A stretch of 64,000 bases of DNA from Ectocarpus siliculosus (GCA_000310025.1 FN649735.1:2986058-3050057); one strand, 5' to 3'. Shown: positions 47,801 through 58,728, counted from the stretch's first letter. Numbers and translations are program-made. Notes: generated by a model from the letters alone, not told the origin.

Positions 47801-48857
47801 GAGGAGAGCAGTAGCAGCGAGGTGAGCGAAACCACGATAATAGGAGAAGAGGGTATTATAGTTTCCGTCCCGAGGTCTGCTGGGAGAAACTGGATGGAGA
47901 TCTGGCAAAGGTTTCTTGGGCTGCTTAGAACGACCAATAAGACGATTGTGTTTGTGTGTGTGTTCGTGTTTTGAATTAGCATCGACCGCGCTGTCTGGCT
48001 GAGCCAACAAGCATACGTCAGGCTCATGTGCGTGCGTATTGTCATCCCTCTTGTATTCTGGACATCAGTGCTCACCCCTTTCGGTGTGCTTTCGTACAAC
48101 TGCTGTAGCGTAGAATCATGTCTGCCAGGCACAGCGATGTGTAGGTCCACCGCCTGTTGCTTTGGACGAGAGGTCGAGTCGTGTTTTGCTCATGTCCGTT
48201 TCCTGTAGGTCCATGGCCTGTTGTTCTGGACAGGAGGGCGTGATATGTTTTTGCTCATTCATGTCCGTTGACCCTTTCGTTGGTTTTCCATGACAGAGCG
48301 AAGACGACGATGACGATGACGAAGAAGAAGAAAGCGAAGAAGAAGAAGAAGAAGAGGGTGAGGGCAGCAGCGGCAGCAGCAGCGGCAGCAGCGGCGGCGG
48401 AAGTTCGCAGGATGAAATGTCCATGATCTTAGCCGACGACGCCACAGACTCATCTTCCTCAGAGGAAGATGGCGGTTTCACCGAAGAAGCTGGTGCCGGC
48501 AAGAAACGCACCAAGGAAGCGCCACCCGAAACCGCTTCTTCCACAGGAGGCGGAGGGGGAAGGAGCTCTAGCAAGAATGCGGCCAAGCGGCCAAGCCACG
48601 GCAGTCGAAAAAAGGGACGAAGTACCGGCAAGGAGGAGGAAACGGCGTTTGCGAGCTTCGAAGACTACCAGAAAGTGCTGGATGCGTGGGACCCCGACAA
48701 TCCGGAGGCGCCGCTGCCCGCGAAGGCGTCATCCCTCTCCGCTGGACGTAGTAGCAGCAAGGCTTCTTCGAGAAAGCGGGGAGGGGGGACGGGCCAGGGG
48801 GGAAGCAGCAGCAGCAGCAAGGGGGCGGCGGGACGGAAAAAACAACGGAAGGGCTGA
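30215..48857 (+). CDS. CEBPZ: CCAAT-binding factor family protein CEBPZ/Mak21/Noc1
   Basis: Twenty-one exons: 30215-30337, 31151-31581, 31803-31908, 32910-33047, 34001-34129, 34576-34815, 35219-35314, 35581-35673, 36212-36349, 36816-37169, 38505-38795, 39778-39860, 40264-40514, 42589-42809, 43876-43971, 44824-45063, 45434-45575, 45848-45975, 47387-47479, 47696-47821 and 48297-48857; 4,080 nt, 1,359 residues, every join GT-AG and in phase. Family landmarks include SDKVAALTLQVQESPVH, WYYEDQ, VNKLGDPDRKI, KLLSALLTGVNRA, YDPSKRDPRFAFAG, QYKGDP..YKNPK and VFFHNFF. The N terminus has a basic MGKKGKA start, poly-Ala, and a Gly/Arg-rich insert in exon 2. The C terminus (about 960-1359) alternates Asp/Glu runs with Lys/Arg tracts. 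Noc1 proteins act in the nucleolus with Noc2 in early 60S pre-ribosome assembly and export. Introns hold most repeats in this window. The start of exon 4 could be 32954 instead. Confidence 0.92.
31709..31772 (+). repeat. CT then GT microsatellite in CEBPZ intron 2
   Basis: An almost perfect (CT)n run passes directly into (GT)n, about 30 nt upstream of the exon 3 acceptor at 31802. The run probably forms part of its polypyrimidine tract. Confidence 0.85.
32006..32378 (+). repeat. Minisatellite of 47-bp units alternating between two types (CEBPZ intron 3)
   Basis: Units begin TACTAGGTTTTTGTGTAGGG at 32052, 32099, 32146, 32193, 32240, 32287 and 32335, after a diverged first unit at 32006. The middle alternates strictly between ACTGAGCACATTCTTC and ACTTGGCGCATTCTTC, giving a 94-bp higher-order period. 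Only the last unit breaks the alternation. Confidence 0.95.
35731..36045 (+). repeat. CATCGACCGCGC repeat, three units in CEBPZ intron 8
   Basis: Cores lie at 35731 (GCATCGACCGCAATAACCGG), 35848 (GCATCTACCGCGCTACCCG) and 36003 (TCATCGACCGCGCTGACCGG). Each is preceded by a GT-rich run (twice starting GTGAGGGTGTG or GTGAGTGAGTGTG) and followed by CAATGAA/CAGTGAAAAGAC. The same unit occurs at 42841-43110, 47976-48030 and 53552-53690. Confidence 0.85.
37191..37290. other. Assembly gap (100 N) inside a poly-G tract
   Basis: It lies in CEBPZ intron 10, flanked by GGGGGGG on the left and about 26 G on the right. Its true size is unknown. No exon is missing by phase, since exons 10 and 11 join in frame and in family order. 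Confidence 0.95.
37648..38475 (+). mobile_element. TIR element copy B, near full length (CEBPZ intron 10)
   Basis: The left end is a G run, then TGTACTCAAGGTCGTGCATG and GTTAGACCATTGACCTCGC. The right end is GACGCGTGGTCAGTGGTCTA, then GGGTGCGAAACATGAGTA and a C run. The right end in reverse complement matches the left, so these are imperfect terminal inverted repeats of about 55 bp on an element of about 820 bp without coding capacity. TGAGTA ends at 38458, 46 nt before exon 11. Confidence 0.8.
41105..41370 (+). repeat. TACCGCC repeat element, copy 1 (CEBPZ intron 13)
   Basis: It opens with GGCGGTCCCGGTAATCCGCC and continues as variants of TTACCGCCTCCGCC, GTTACCGCCGAAAA and CTACCGCCAAAAC, forming a higher-order unit of about 100 bp. 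The same head and body recur in the same orientation at 42115-42450. Solo TTACCGC pieces sit at the inner ends of TIR elements (15722, 38053). Confidence 0.85.
41385..41475 (+). other. tRNA-like segment with possible Pol III A and B boxes
   Basis: TGGCTGAGTGAGTAGAGG fits an A box and GTGTTCGAGTCC fits a B box at a suitable distance. I cannot fold a full acceptor and T stem, so it is not called a tRNA. It may be a decayed tRNA-derived (SINE) head between the two TACCGCC elements. Confidence 0.3.
42115..42450 (+). repeat. TACCGCC repeat element, copy 2 (CEBPZ intron 13)
   Basis: Same GGCGGTCCCGGTAATCCGCC head as copy 1, then about three higher-order units with TTACCGCCGTATGGCAATAC and CTCCGCCAAAGTCGTTACCG. 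It is longer than copy 1 by roughly one unit. Confidence 0.85.
42841..43110 (+). repeat. CATCGACCGCGC repeat, four or five units in CEBPZ intron 14
   Basis: Cores occur at about 42841 (diverged), 42903, 42982, 43020 and 43077, with GTGTGTTT spacers. The first unit begins about 30 nt after the exon 14 donor at 42810, which itself reads GTGAGTGTGTG. Confidence 0.8.
43280..43830 (-). mobile_element. TIR element copy C (CEBPZ intron 14), half of it low-quality sequence
   Basis: 43540-43830 is a clean reverse-complement match to 37660-37940. 43280-43540 continues the match to 37940-38190 but with stretched homopolymers and lost bases, as in poor read tails. The end reads GGCATGCACGACTAGGAGTA then a C run; the terminal GGAGTA ends at 43823, 52 nt before exon 15. 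Confidence 0.8.
43995..44201 (+). mobile_element. MITE-like element copy 2 (CEBPZ intron 15)
   Basis: It runs from ATGTCACAAGATAACATACC to ATCTTGTGTCATAT. The arms are inverted repeats of about 50 bp (CCCTGGACCGATTTTCA against CCAATTTTCACAGCTCG in complement). It starts 24 nt after the exon 15 donor. Confidence 0.8.
44777..44811 (+). repeat. (GCC)n run 13 nt upstream of CEBPZ exon 16
   Basis: About twelve GCC units end just before TCAAAACAAAAAAG and the exon 16 acceptor. The acceptor therefore lacks a normal pyrimidine tract next to the AG and depends on the C-rich repeat further upstream. Confidence 0.85.
45242..45331 (+). repeat. Dispersed repeat, GACTACCCGTTCGAGATATAACC family
   Basis: A diverged copy (GACTAGCCGTTCGAGATGTA) in CEBPZ intron 16, with an insertion-bearing 3' half ending GTGACAGTGAGTGGGTGG. 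It is related to 10968-11040 and 20433-20505. Confidence 0.65.
47976..48030 (+). repeat. CATCGACCGCGC repeat, single unit (CEBPZ intron 20)
   Basis: GTGTGTTCGTGTTTTGAATT precedes AGCATCGACCGCGCTGTCTG and GCTGAGCCAACAAGCATACG. It is the same family as 35731 and 42841. Confidence 0.75.
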
Positions 48858-51764
48858 GCGATGCGTCAAGGGTGTGGCAGTATTATTCGCATTTGTGTGT
48901 GGGAGAGAGGGAGAGACAGAGAGCGAGAGAGAGAGAGAGAGACGCAGGCAGAGACACAGAGAGAATTCGCACATTTTTTTTTTTTTTTCTCTGCATGTTG
49001 GTGTGGAGAGACAGACAGACAAAAGTACGTAGTAGGCAGGCAAGGCGGTGACGATGTGCCAAGCACGCGCATGATTCGGATGCACCTCGCTGCCCACTGA
49101 CTGGTATCACGTCGCAACTCTTGCGGAGCACCACTCACTGCTGTAGGTCTCTCACGGGTCGTGTTGTGAATGGCCACACGGCACGGGCAGATGATCCGGA
49201 GTTCTTTCGGGGGCCATGACGTGCAGTGAGTGCGCCTTCATCGAGACCGTGGAGGACACTTGGTAGTCTTCGAGTCGGGTCTTCGATCTGATGCGCCGCC
49301 TCACATGCAGTGACCCATGTGTCAAAGAGAAACCTTTTTCAGATGGGCGAACCTGGGGGAAGAAACACTTCGCAAATCTGGGGTCCTCAGATAGATGCCT
49401 TCTTCAGATCTTCAGATCTTCAGATAGATCCATTGTCGTTTGACGCGTGCTGCTCCCCTTTAAGCGCGTGGGCATGAAGCAATTTTGCGACCGAGAGATG
49501 TGGTTGGATAATGTATGTCCATGACGCGGTTCGTGTTCAAGAACGACGAACGATTTATTTGACTGCTGTGTGGGAGATATTTTTTCACGCGGAATTTCTT
49601 TGGGCATACCCGGAGGGCGAGCAAGGCTCGGGGGGGGATAATAACGTAGGCTGGGATGTCCCTACAATACCCAAACGATCCAGCCGCGAAAGCGCAAGCA
49701 CTCTGTTACCCTTGGGTGTGGTCAATAGACATATGTTCTGATTACCAAAGTTGTTAGTGATGTTCGGTTCGAGATAATTATCATCAAGGTACGTATGATA
49801 TGCGTACGTACAGAAGTGTGCCCCGATTCACGTCTCGTTTTGCACAGAGGAAAGTCTTGTGTTTTCTGGGTGTGGGATAACAACATAGACTATACCACAA
49901 CCAACGTCGACCTTTTTTTTTTATACCCTTTTTTTCTGAACGTCGGGACACCATTCTTTCGGTACACAACTCATCTGGACGCACCCGGCAGGGTCACACA
50001 AGGCCACCACACACATTCTCCGCCATTTTCCTGCATGCAGTGCTTGTTGCCTTGATAGTTGTAGGAATTTTAACGGAGCGCTCAACAGCTGTCAGTCCAT
50101 TATTTCAAATTTTGTAGACACAGGTAGTATGTTTTGTGCCCGGCGGGTACAATAATAATACACCTTGTATGAATGTAGGCTATGTTGGTGGCGTTCTCCT
50201 GACCATATATTTATTTGTGTTTGGAGGCCCTGCACCCTTTACAACCATGGGGATTCGATAGCGCCTGGCAGCTGCCTGCTGCTGCTGGATAATAAAAAGT
50301 CCATTAATGGACTCCTTCCACCCTGAGAGAAACAAGTGATGATGCCAAGCAAAAACACCTACACACAGCAGTAGACAGCATTAGTGTTGTATCATCAAGT
50401 CTTGTGCATATGTATGTGTATCCTGGGGCGAATCTTAGGCTGCATGCTGTAGATAGAGTTTATACAGAACTTCTCTGCTGGTTGGGGTGAACGACAAAAA
50501 TGATGTCGGATCGGTGGTGATGTCGTGTGCATAGACTATATGCATACCGTGCAGGGGGGGCGCACAGGTTCACTGCCGCTGTGGTGGGACGAACGAAGCA
50601 TCTGTTGTTTGTTGTGGGTCATCTCAGCAGTTTTATTCCTCTTGTCTTCTCCGCATGATCACTGCTTGCATGTAGAGCGCCCGAGAGTGTACTGCTGTAC
50701 CCACATCTATTCTACGCTACGTGTGCGTAGTAGTTGAATGGTTGGATCCGTGGAAGGTGACAGGCAGGGGGTAGAAAAGATAAATATGTGTCGCTTGCAA
50801 AAATCCGGTGGTTCGAAGACGTTACATGAACGTATGTATGTTGTTGTACATCATATCCATTGTTAGTTGTTGTTGTTGTTGTTTGTTGTTGTTGTTGTTG
50901 TCTTTACATTAAAAACCTTACATCGATGAGTATTTAAACAACGGGCAGAATTATATTCACTGCTACGCCCTCGGTGCAGGTATGTATACAGGGGCAGGGG
51001 GGGGGGTATGGGACGGTGTGTGTGTGTGTGTGTGTGTGGTCTATTATAGACTTGCTCGCTGTTGCTGTAGACTGTGCCGCCCCCGTCTCCGCCTTCTTCA
51101 GCGACCTGCTGTGTGTAGGAAACCGGCAGCCACACACAACAGGGAAAAAATCGCAAGAGCATGCGAATGTATGTGGTGATTAGTTTGGAACATCAGGCGG
51201 GTACCGCCAATTTACTGTCAGGTATTATGGTATAATAGGTGGCGGGGGGCAAACTGGTATGCATATACGCATGTGCCCATGCCATATTAGACTACTATGC
51301 ATAGCTGCCTGCTGTGTACCTAAACGTACGACAAGTACTCGTAGACAATGACCCAGCAGCAGCAGCAGCATTCCTTTATTCGCCCGAAATAGACCGCAAT
51401 ATCGCTATCATCATCGTTGCCATGGTGTGATATGTGTCAGTCAACAACAAACAAGTATAGAGCAGGGTCGGGGTCTCGTGTACACCCACCACGCAGCGGA
51501 CACTATATACACACGACCAAGTATAGCAGCGAAGTCATAGCCTTGCGGCTCTGCCTTCCCAAACTTAGAGCTACAGCAGTATTGTCTATGCACACATACA
51601 TACATAGCTGCACATAGCTGCGCTGGCAGCATGATCATCATCGTCTCCGCTCCGACCTGGAGACAGGTACTGTAATCTGCCGACCGCCGAGCCAGCCTTT
51701 TTGGTCCACCTCTCCCCCTGACTCGACCAAAAGCCAAGTCTACCCGGCATATATGCGTGTAATT

Positions 51765-51800
<36 letters not shown>

Positions 51801-53354
51801 CACCCCACACCCGCGTAAACAGACTAGGGGAGCCGTGCGATGTTGGCGCAGAGGCGGGCTAAACTTTTCCGCGAGCTGCTGTCAAGCTGTGGTTTATTGG
51901 TGTTGCAGTTGATGTGACTTTTTAGCCCAGCCAGCAGCAAGCAGGCGGGGGATCAATTCGCCTTCGTTTTTTTTTTGTGCCCGCTCTCTCTGAACTCGAT
52001 TTCAACAATCTTTCTTCAACGGCAGCCAGCAGATCCAGCTTTCCCCCCACAAACACCATCATCATTTATTTTTTCAGCAGCAGCATCAGCGAGCGTCATC
52101 ACTACTACTACGAGCGGGGGGCTTGGAAGCCCTGTTGCGAGGAAGAGGAGGAGGAGAAGCGTTGCTGCGCAGGATCCTTCGCTGAACCGCGGCTCTCTCG
52201 CGCGTGGCAAAGTTTCCTGGCAGGGCATCAGCAGAGGAGCTACTACACCGAAGACACTTCCATCAGCACGCGGGGTAGCTTAGACGCGAGAGAGAGAAAC
52301 AAGCCACTCTGCTACTTTTTATTGTCCGCCTGTTTTCCGCGGGTTGTTGGCCTGCTGGCTGCGACGCAACAAAAAATGGAGCAGGTGAGAGCGAGGGCAA
52401 GGAGGCAAGGTGTAGCAGCCTGCTGGGTGTGTGTCGTGGTTGCGCTCTTCCTCGATCGTCGCCGTCCAAACTCCTCTTGGACAACAACAAGAAAAATCGG
52501 TGGAGAAGTTCGGTGAATTAGTTTCCTCTTTCAATGATAAAATGCCGATCACAGCAAGTCTTAGCATAAGAGCAAAACGCAGCCGTATGTTGCGCACACA
52601 ACCAACCAACCAACGCGGCGAGGCGACTTGTTTTTTGAGTGGTGCTGAGAGCAACCCGTGCACCCACACACAACAAGTCGTCGTTTTGTTGGTGCACACA
52701 GCAGCAGCAGCAGCAGCTAGCTAGCCGCTGCGCGCTGCATAGATTTGGTTTGCTTGGCTGCCAGGTTTTGGAAAGGGCGGACGAGCTTGTGGAGTCGGCG
52801 GTGGGTGAGCCAACAATTTCTCGAAAGCTCCTCCGCCTTTGATTGCAGAAATATGTACGCAGCGTTGTTCGTGTACATACTGCTGTATGTGTAGTTCGTG
52901 CTGCGTCTGTTTTTGGCACGGATAAATTATCGAGTGAGAAATCGAACTCGCCTTATTTGTCCATGGTGCTGCTTTGGAACACAGCAGCCTTCTTCTGTCC
53001 ATCTTGAAACAAACCTCGCACGCACGTCCCAGCGTGATGTGATTCAGCCATCGGCGCGGTGCTTGCCCGCCTGTAGATTCTACAAGGTGTGCTGGTGTGC
53101 AGCAAAGATATGTAGATTCATAGATATGTGATGGAAGTACCGGAGAGATCCGACTTCAGAATACAGCAGTAATACTTGTATGAGACGTGGTCGAGAGACG
53201 ATCAGTTTTTTTTTTTTGTCGCGTCGTGGGTCAGGATTACGAGAGAGGGAGCAGCACCCTTACACCAACCACACTGCTGCTGCTGTAAGATTTCCACTCT
53301 CCAGACAATGGGCAAACGATGTGCCGCGAAGTAAGGAGGCAGTCAGTCGAAGTT

Positions 53355-53387
<33 letters not shown>

Positions 53388-53551
53388 TAGAAAAGGCGCA
53401 TCTTGTACACAGCAGTACACAACATGCACACATGATGAGTATTATTATAGTAGCTCCGCTCCGGACTCTTCACCTGCTAAACACCGCCCGTGGAACCGAC
53501 TCTCTTGGGAAAATATATTTTCACTCTGTTTACGAAATGCCTCCGTGTGTG

Positions 53552-53690
53552 TTTTTATTATTAGCATCGACCGCGCTAACCGGCTGACCAACGAAAAGAC
53601 GTCGCTCTTAGTGCGGTTGAAAACACAAAAAAAACACTTGTATCTGCCATGAACTGGGACCCCGTTAGGGGGCAGCATGGGGGAGGCAAA
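53552..53690 (+). repeat. CATCGACCGCGC repeat, intergenic copy
   Basis: AGCATCGACCGCGCTAACCG is followed by GCTGACCAACGAAAAGACGT, then GTGCGGTTGAAAACACA and ACTGGGACCCCGTTAG. The same order of blocks occurs in CEBPZ intron 8 (35848-35965), so this copy helps define the full unit of about 130 bp. Confidence 0.8.
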
Positions 53691-55261
53691 ACTAGCCTTC
53701 GGATCAAAGACAGAAACAGCAGCAACAGAAGAAATCTGGACGAGTCTACCAAGGCTATTACCTTGTACTCTAGTTCGTTTAGGAGTACGTTCACAATTCA
53801 TTATCCTCCTTGTTTTCGCTACTTAGTTGTGTGTGTGTGTGAGCCTCCCTACATAGTTACAGACAATAGTAGCGCGTTGAATGCTTGGCCTTTCGGTCCC
53901 CTCTCGAAAGCAAAGACTTCCCGCTCGGCGACCTCCAGGGGTCACGCATATACCAGGTTTCTCAGATGGTGTAGTAGTCTACAGGTTTCGCCTGCTGCGT
54001 CTGTGTATGTAGGATACTCCGACAATACAGCAGGGCCGAAGGGACGGTTTAGACTATAGTGACGCCCGGCACCAAGGAAACGAAAAGTACAGGTACTTTC
54101 TGACGCTATGAATTGATTGCAAATCTGTCTCAGACTCTTTTCTATGATAGAGATGGATTCGTTGTCTCATATTAAGAAAAAAAAAAAAAAAAGCCCCCGC
54201 ACCAAGTTACCAGGTTGTTGTTCTTGGTTGGTTTGTCTCTCTGTTCCAGGGTATCCAGACTTACTGGTTGTCAGTGGGCTCATTTCTACCTGTCATACAC
54301 AGGCATGAGCGGCAAGAAACAAGTTGTACATATATATATCCGTGGCGTACCACCTACATACCCTCAGAGACGCATACAAGACAGAAGTGCTTGCTTTAAA
54401 GTAGAACACAGCAGCAGCAGCAGCAGCCGTTGGAACAGAGAGGCCCAGAGAGAAGAAAATTGTACGAGGCGCCTAAATAGAAGATGGGCGGGAAGCCAGC
54501 CCCAACAGATGCGGCTTGAAGTTGAGGGCTGACTGACTCAGAAGCCCGCCGGGAAAAAAAACGGACAGCCGGTCACCAGAATACTTTCCCCTTGCTCGAG
54601 AGAATAATCCCGGGGTCGAACGGAGGGATTGTTTCAAGGTCGTGAGTCTCTCGCAGATGAGTGTTCATACATATGCATACCATGCATGCATTTATTTGGG
54701 TATCAAAATACCCTCTCCTGTAAACTTGCCACGGAAGGCAACGACAGGTGGACCCACGGGGAGGAAGGTCGGACGGTACTAATTATCGGTTCTCTGGCAT
54801 GCGCATGATATTTTCAACACCCTGCGCATGATAGTTTCGGGCGTGTTATTTGTTGCACACCCCTTGTTGAGAACATCACGGAACATGCGCATGTTGTGTG
54901 CAGTTTGTACAGATGCACAGGGTGGCCACCAAACTGCCTTTGTAGAGCCTGTTACCCACCGCAGGAAAGATATCGCTGTAATGCTGATCGAGAACCGTAG
55001 ACGACGCAGCAGTTGGTGTCCCCGCTAACGCTGCTATGGATTATTTGCTGGTTTATCTTGCCGACTGACCCTAGTGGATAGAGATGACTTTCGTTGTGTA
55101 AAGGAGAAAGTAACTCATATGTATGCATACGCGCGCATTGCGCCTGTGTGACACTGCAATGGCAACTTATCTACCACGCGTGCTTCGTTTTCTGACACTT
55201 TTTTTGTTACGTTTATCGATCATACTACTTGTGAACCCCTCATCTTGTTCCTGATATCCAC

Positions 55262-55370
55262 CCGCGGCTCATTAGTATAGCGGCGTCGTCTCGAAAGGGA
55301 CGCGTGGTCAATGGTCAAATGACTACGGCAAGCAACAAATGAGTACGCCCCCCCCCCCGCGTACACTCTT
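55262..55370 (+). repeat. TIR element end, copy E (intergenic)
   Basis: GGGACGCGTGGTCAATGGTC, AAATGACTACGGCAAGC and AAATGAGTACG lead into a C run. It is the same terminus as copies B-D. There is no splice site evidence beside it. Confidence 0.75.
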
Positions 55371-55449
55371 CAAGCGGGCCAATGTGCAACCGTAGAGCTC
55401 CCATCATGGCGGCGGGCGCCATTACCCCGCTACATACCGTACGAGACGG

Positions 55450-55870
55450 AGAGATGGCACCCCCCCCCCCCCCCCCCCAAAACGAATTTTATAAAATGAT
55501 TGGTCCCCCCCCCAAAAAGTGGCAAAAAATAAATTGGGGGGGGTTTGAAAAAATTTCGTCCAAGGGTTTTCCTCCAAGTATTGGGGTCTTTTCCCACCCC
55601 CCGCTTGGGTGTAAAGGTATTGGGGTTTTAAAAAACGGGCTAGGGGGAGTGGCATTTTTGGGCCTCTTGGGGGACCCTCCTCGCCGTCAGCTTATTAACC
55701 CCTCCCTCTTAACTCTAGCTCGTTGTCCGAAAGGGGTTGGCTCTACCTAATAAGCAATGGAAGTGGGAAAAGTCTTGATGAACGAATCGTTTTCCTTTTC
55801 TAATGGAAAATTTAACGCCCGGGAACGCGCCCTGGTTTTTTTTTGAAAAAGGGACCCATGGGTTTAACCC
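55450..55870. other. Low-quality, homopolymer-stretched sequence
   Basis: Runs of C, A, G and T are expanded throughout (for example CCCCCCCCCAAAAAGTGG and TTGGGGTTTTAAAAAACG), like 25163-25490 and 43280-43540. Open frames here should not be trusted. Confidence 0.7.
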
Positions 55871-56786
55871 CGGAAAAAAGTTGTAACGGTTCCAAATATA
55901 TAAACACCTGGGAAAAGGAATGAAGTTGTTTTTTGCGTGAGTGGGAAAAAAACCCGGCTGGATACTGCTGCTGTGCTTATAATTTGATAGTTTGAGCCTC
56001 TACTTATCGGTCTCTGCTCTGAATCTATACCTACTCCACGATGCCAGCTGGTCATGATCACAAAAAGCCATCAGCTTGTTCCGGATGGAACGGAGGAAGA
56101 GAAGGAGATAATCGTCACCATTGGCCTCTTGCTTTGCATCGAAATTCCACCCCCTCCTCTTGCTCCCTCATTTCTGCGTAGCTTCGCACACAATTGAGCC
56201 GCCGCTGCGACTTCCCGCAGGGGGGGGGGGGCATGGCTACCCCGGGGGGATGCCAATGCACGCGTCCAAGCATACACACACGCGCGCTCGTGCGTCGATG
56301 TGTATGTCCACCCGACCATGATGTCCGGGACAATCTCCGCCCTTCGCTTCTGCCTTGTGCCTGTTTCGCGATTAGCCATGGATGATGAGTGCTCATCACG
56401 TGATCGTCGTCTTGGGGCTATCTCCATTTTTTATTTTTTTTGCCACGTTGGAAGTGATAGCCCCCCGCTTCCTCTCGATGGTGACACACTTTACCCATGC
56501 CAGTGTGGAAGTGATATACCCCCCCCCCCGCCTCCAACAATGCGCCGCCTCCCGTCGGCGTTGTCTTGGTTGTCTCCATTTTTTATTGCCACTTTGGAAG
56601 TAGTATCCCCCCGCTTTGGAAGTGATAACCCCCCGCCTCCAACAATGCGCCGCTTCCCGTCGGCGTCGTCTTGGTTATCTCCATTTTTTATTGCAACGTT
56701 GGAAGCGACAACCCCCCGCCCTGGAAGTGATAACCCCCCGTCTCCAACAATTCGCCGTTTTCCCGTCGGCGGTTTCTTAACGGCAG

Positions 56787-57970
56787 GGCAAGAGCGGAAG
56801 GGAAGAGCATGGGCAAGAGAAGCCGCAGCAGCAGCGGCAGCAGCAGCAACCCGGTCTCCGCAAGAGTTGCGACTACTGCGCAAGGATGAAGAGGGCCTGC
56901 GGTAAGCTGGGACATCGCGCAAAGCCTACCTCTCATGGCCGGCCGCTCGATATCGAAGAGCATGGGCACGAGAAGCCGCAGCGGCGGCAGCAGTAGCAGC
57001 AGCAGCAGCAGCAGCAGCAGCAGCTCTACCTCAACATGTACCGCTGAAGCTCCCAAGGCCTCCTGCCCAATAACCAAAAGAATTCGCTGCGTTGTTGTAC
57101 AGAGAACCCTGGCGTCCCACCATCCTGAAGTTGGCGATCCCACATAATGCACACGTCCTCTCGCGACCGAGGCTGGCGCTTTGTTCGAACTGTTCTTGCT
57201 TGCTTGCTCCTCCGCCGTGCACTTTTTTTGAAAACGCACTACAAACACAGGGAGACTACGCGTTTGAGAAACAGCCATAGCAGTCTTCGAACACCAGAAG
57301 CATGGATAACAAAAGGTGGCGGCGGTGCCCCCCCCCCCCCCCTTTTTTTTCCCCGGACACGCTATACTAAACCAAGTACACTTTTTGTTTTGTTTTGTCG
57401 TTCCGCTTGTTTTTATGCCGACCAATCACGGGGCGGGGACCGCTTCCCCGGTGACAACAGACGGGGGCTCCCCCTGCGCCCTGTGCAGCAGGAGGGGTAA
57501 GGTCTGCGAGAGGCGGCTGCGGCGCAAGAGCGGGCCGGCCAAGGGCGCCAAGTACGCGCCCCGCAGGAGGAAGTTCGATAGCGAGGCCGCCGCCCTAGCG
57601 GAGGAGGAAGCCGCGGCGGCGGCGGAGGCGGCGGCAACCGTTGCCTCCTTGAAGGACAAGGAGAGAAACAGGGGCGGGTTCAATAAGTGCGGCGGCGGCG
57701 GCGGCGGGTACGGTGATGCTCTCGACAGCAGCGGGGTTAGCAGGAGTAGCGGCGGCGACGGCGGCGGGCGGGGGGGCGCTGCTGCTGTGGCGGTGGCGAT
57801 GAAACCTGTTCGGCGAATCCAAGGAAGGAAGACGCGCGAAGAGAACGACCGACCGCCTTCGGGCGGCGGAGGCAGTCCCCCGGCTACGTTCACGTCGCCG
57901 GCAACGGCGACGGCGACACCGCCGCCCGCGGGGAGGCCGCCCGTGCTCAAGACGGAAGAAGCGCGGTCCA

Positions 57971-58002
<32 letters not shown>

Positions 58003-58689
58003 CAGCCGCGGAACCAAGAGCTTTGGAGGAAGCGGGGGAGGGGTGAAAAACGGGGGTCCAGTTGCTCGGACGACAGCAGCAGCACCAGCACCAGCAGCGG
58101 GGGCTCCGCAGAATCTCCGTCGTGGTCCCGAGGGGTTCCGCGGAAGCGGCGCTTCCCTTCGAAGGGGTGGACCCGGGCGGCGGGTAGGGGGGGGGATGAG
58201 CGGGCCCTCGCGTCGCCCTCTGGCGACAGCTGCGGTCGAACCTGGCAGGCCAGTGATGGGGACGAGCGGGCGTCCGGTGGTGTGGGCGTCGACGCCTGCG
58301 GCGGCGGCGGTGGCGGGGAAATCGGTCGAGAAAGCTCGAGGAGGAACGAAAACAGCAGCAGCAGCGGCAGCAGCAGCGGCAGCAGCGAAGCTCCGTGTTA
58401 CTCTTCTTCTTCTTCTGCCGCCGCCGCCGCCCCTGTCTCCTGCTACAACAACGGTCCAGCGGAGGATCTCCGTCCGACTAACGGTGGTAGTCGCCCCTAC
58501 AGCCCGAAGGTCGTCGCCCGTGTCCCCCGCAGAGACGAGGGAGCAGAAGAAGAGGAGGAAGAGGAAGAGGGGGGGGGGGTGTCGCAGCGAAACCGCTATG
58601 TTGATCGTCACCATCCCCCGGAGCGGCAGGCGAGCACGGGCGGCGACGTCGAGACCACGACGAGATCAACGTCATCGGGTACGGGATGG

Positions 58690-58728
<39 letters not shown>

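Larger units (their letters stand above)
48858..56786. other. Long spacer without a supported gene
   Basis: Immediately after CEBPZ is a (GA)n run (48922-48946). Further right are (TTG)n at 50863-50902, (GT)n at 51017-51039, (CAG)n at 51762-51800, 53356-53386 and 54411-54427, and a CATCGACCGCGC unit at 53566. ATGGAGCAG/GTGAGAG at 52376 could be the missing first coding exon of the zinc-cluster gene: phase fits and an AT/CT-rich leader precedes it, but this needs a 4.4-kb intron. 55450-55870 is partly stuttered low-quality sequence. No domain was recognised on either strand. Confidence 0.5.

Noticed and set aside
49511-49741. 77-codon frame resembling a possible retroelement fragment
   Set aside because: No reverse transcriptase, integrase or protease motif, and no terminal repeats or neighbours to support an element.
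57595-58614. Long antisense open frame (339 codons) across the zinc-cluster exon
   Set aside because: It mirrors GGC/CAG-rich coding sequence on the other strand. High-GC triplet repeats lack stops in several frames. No domain is seen.
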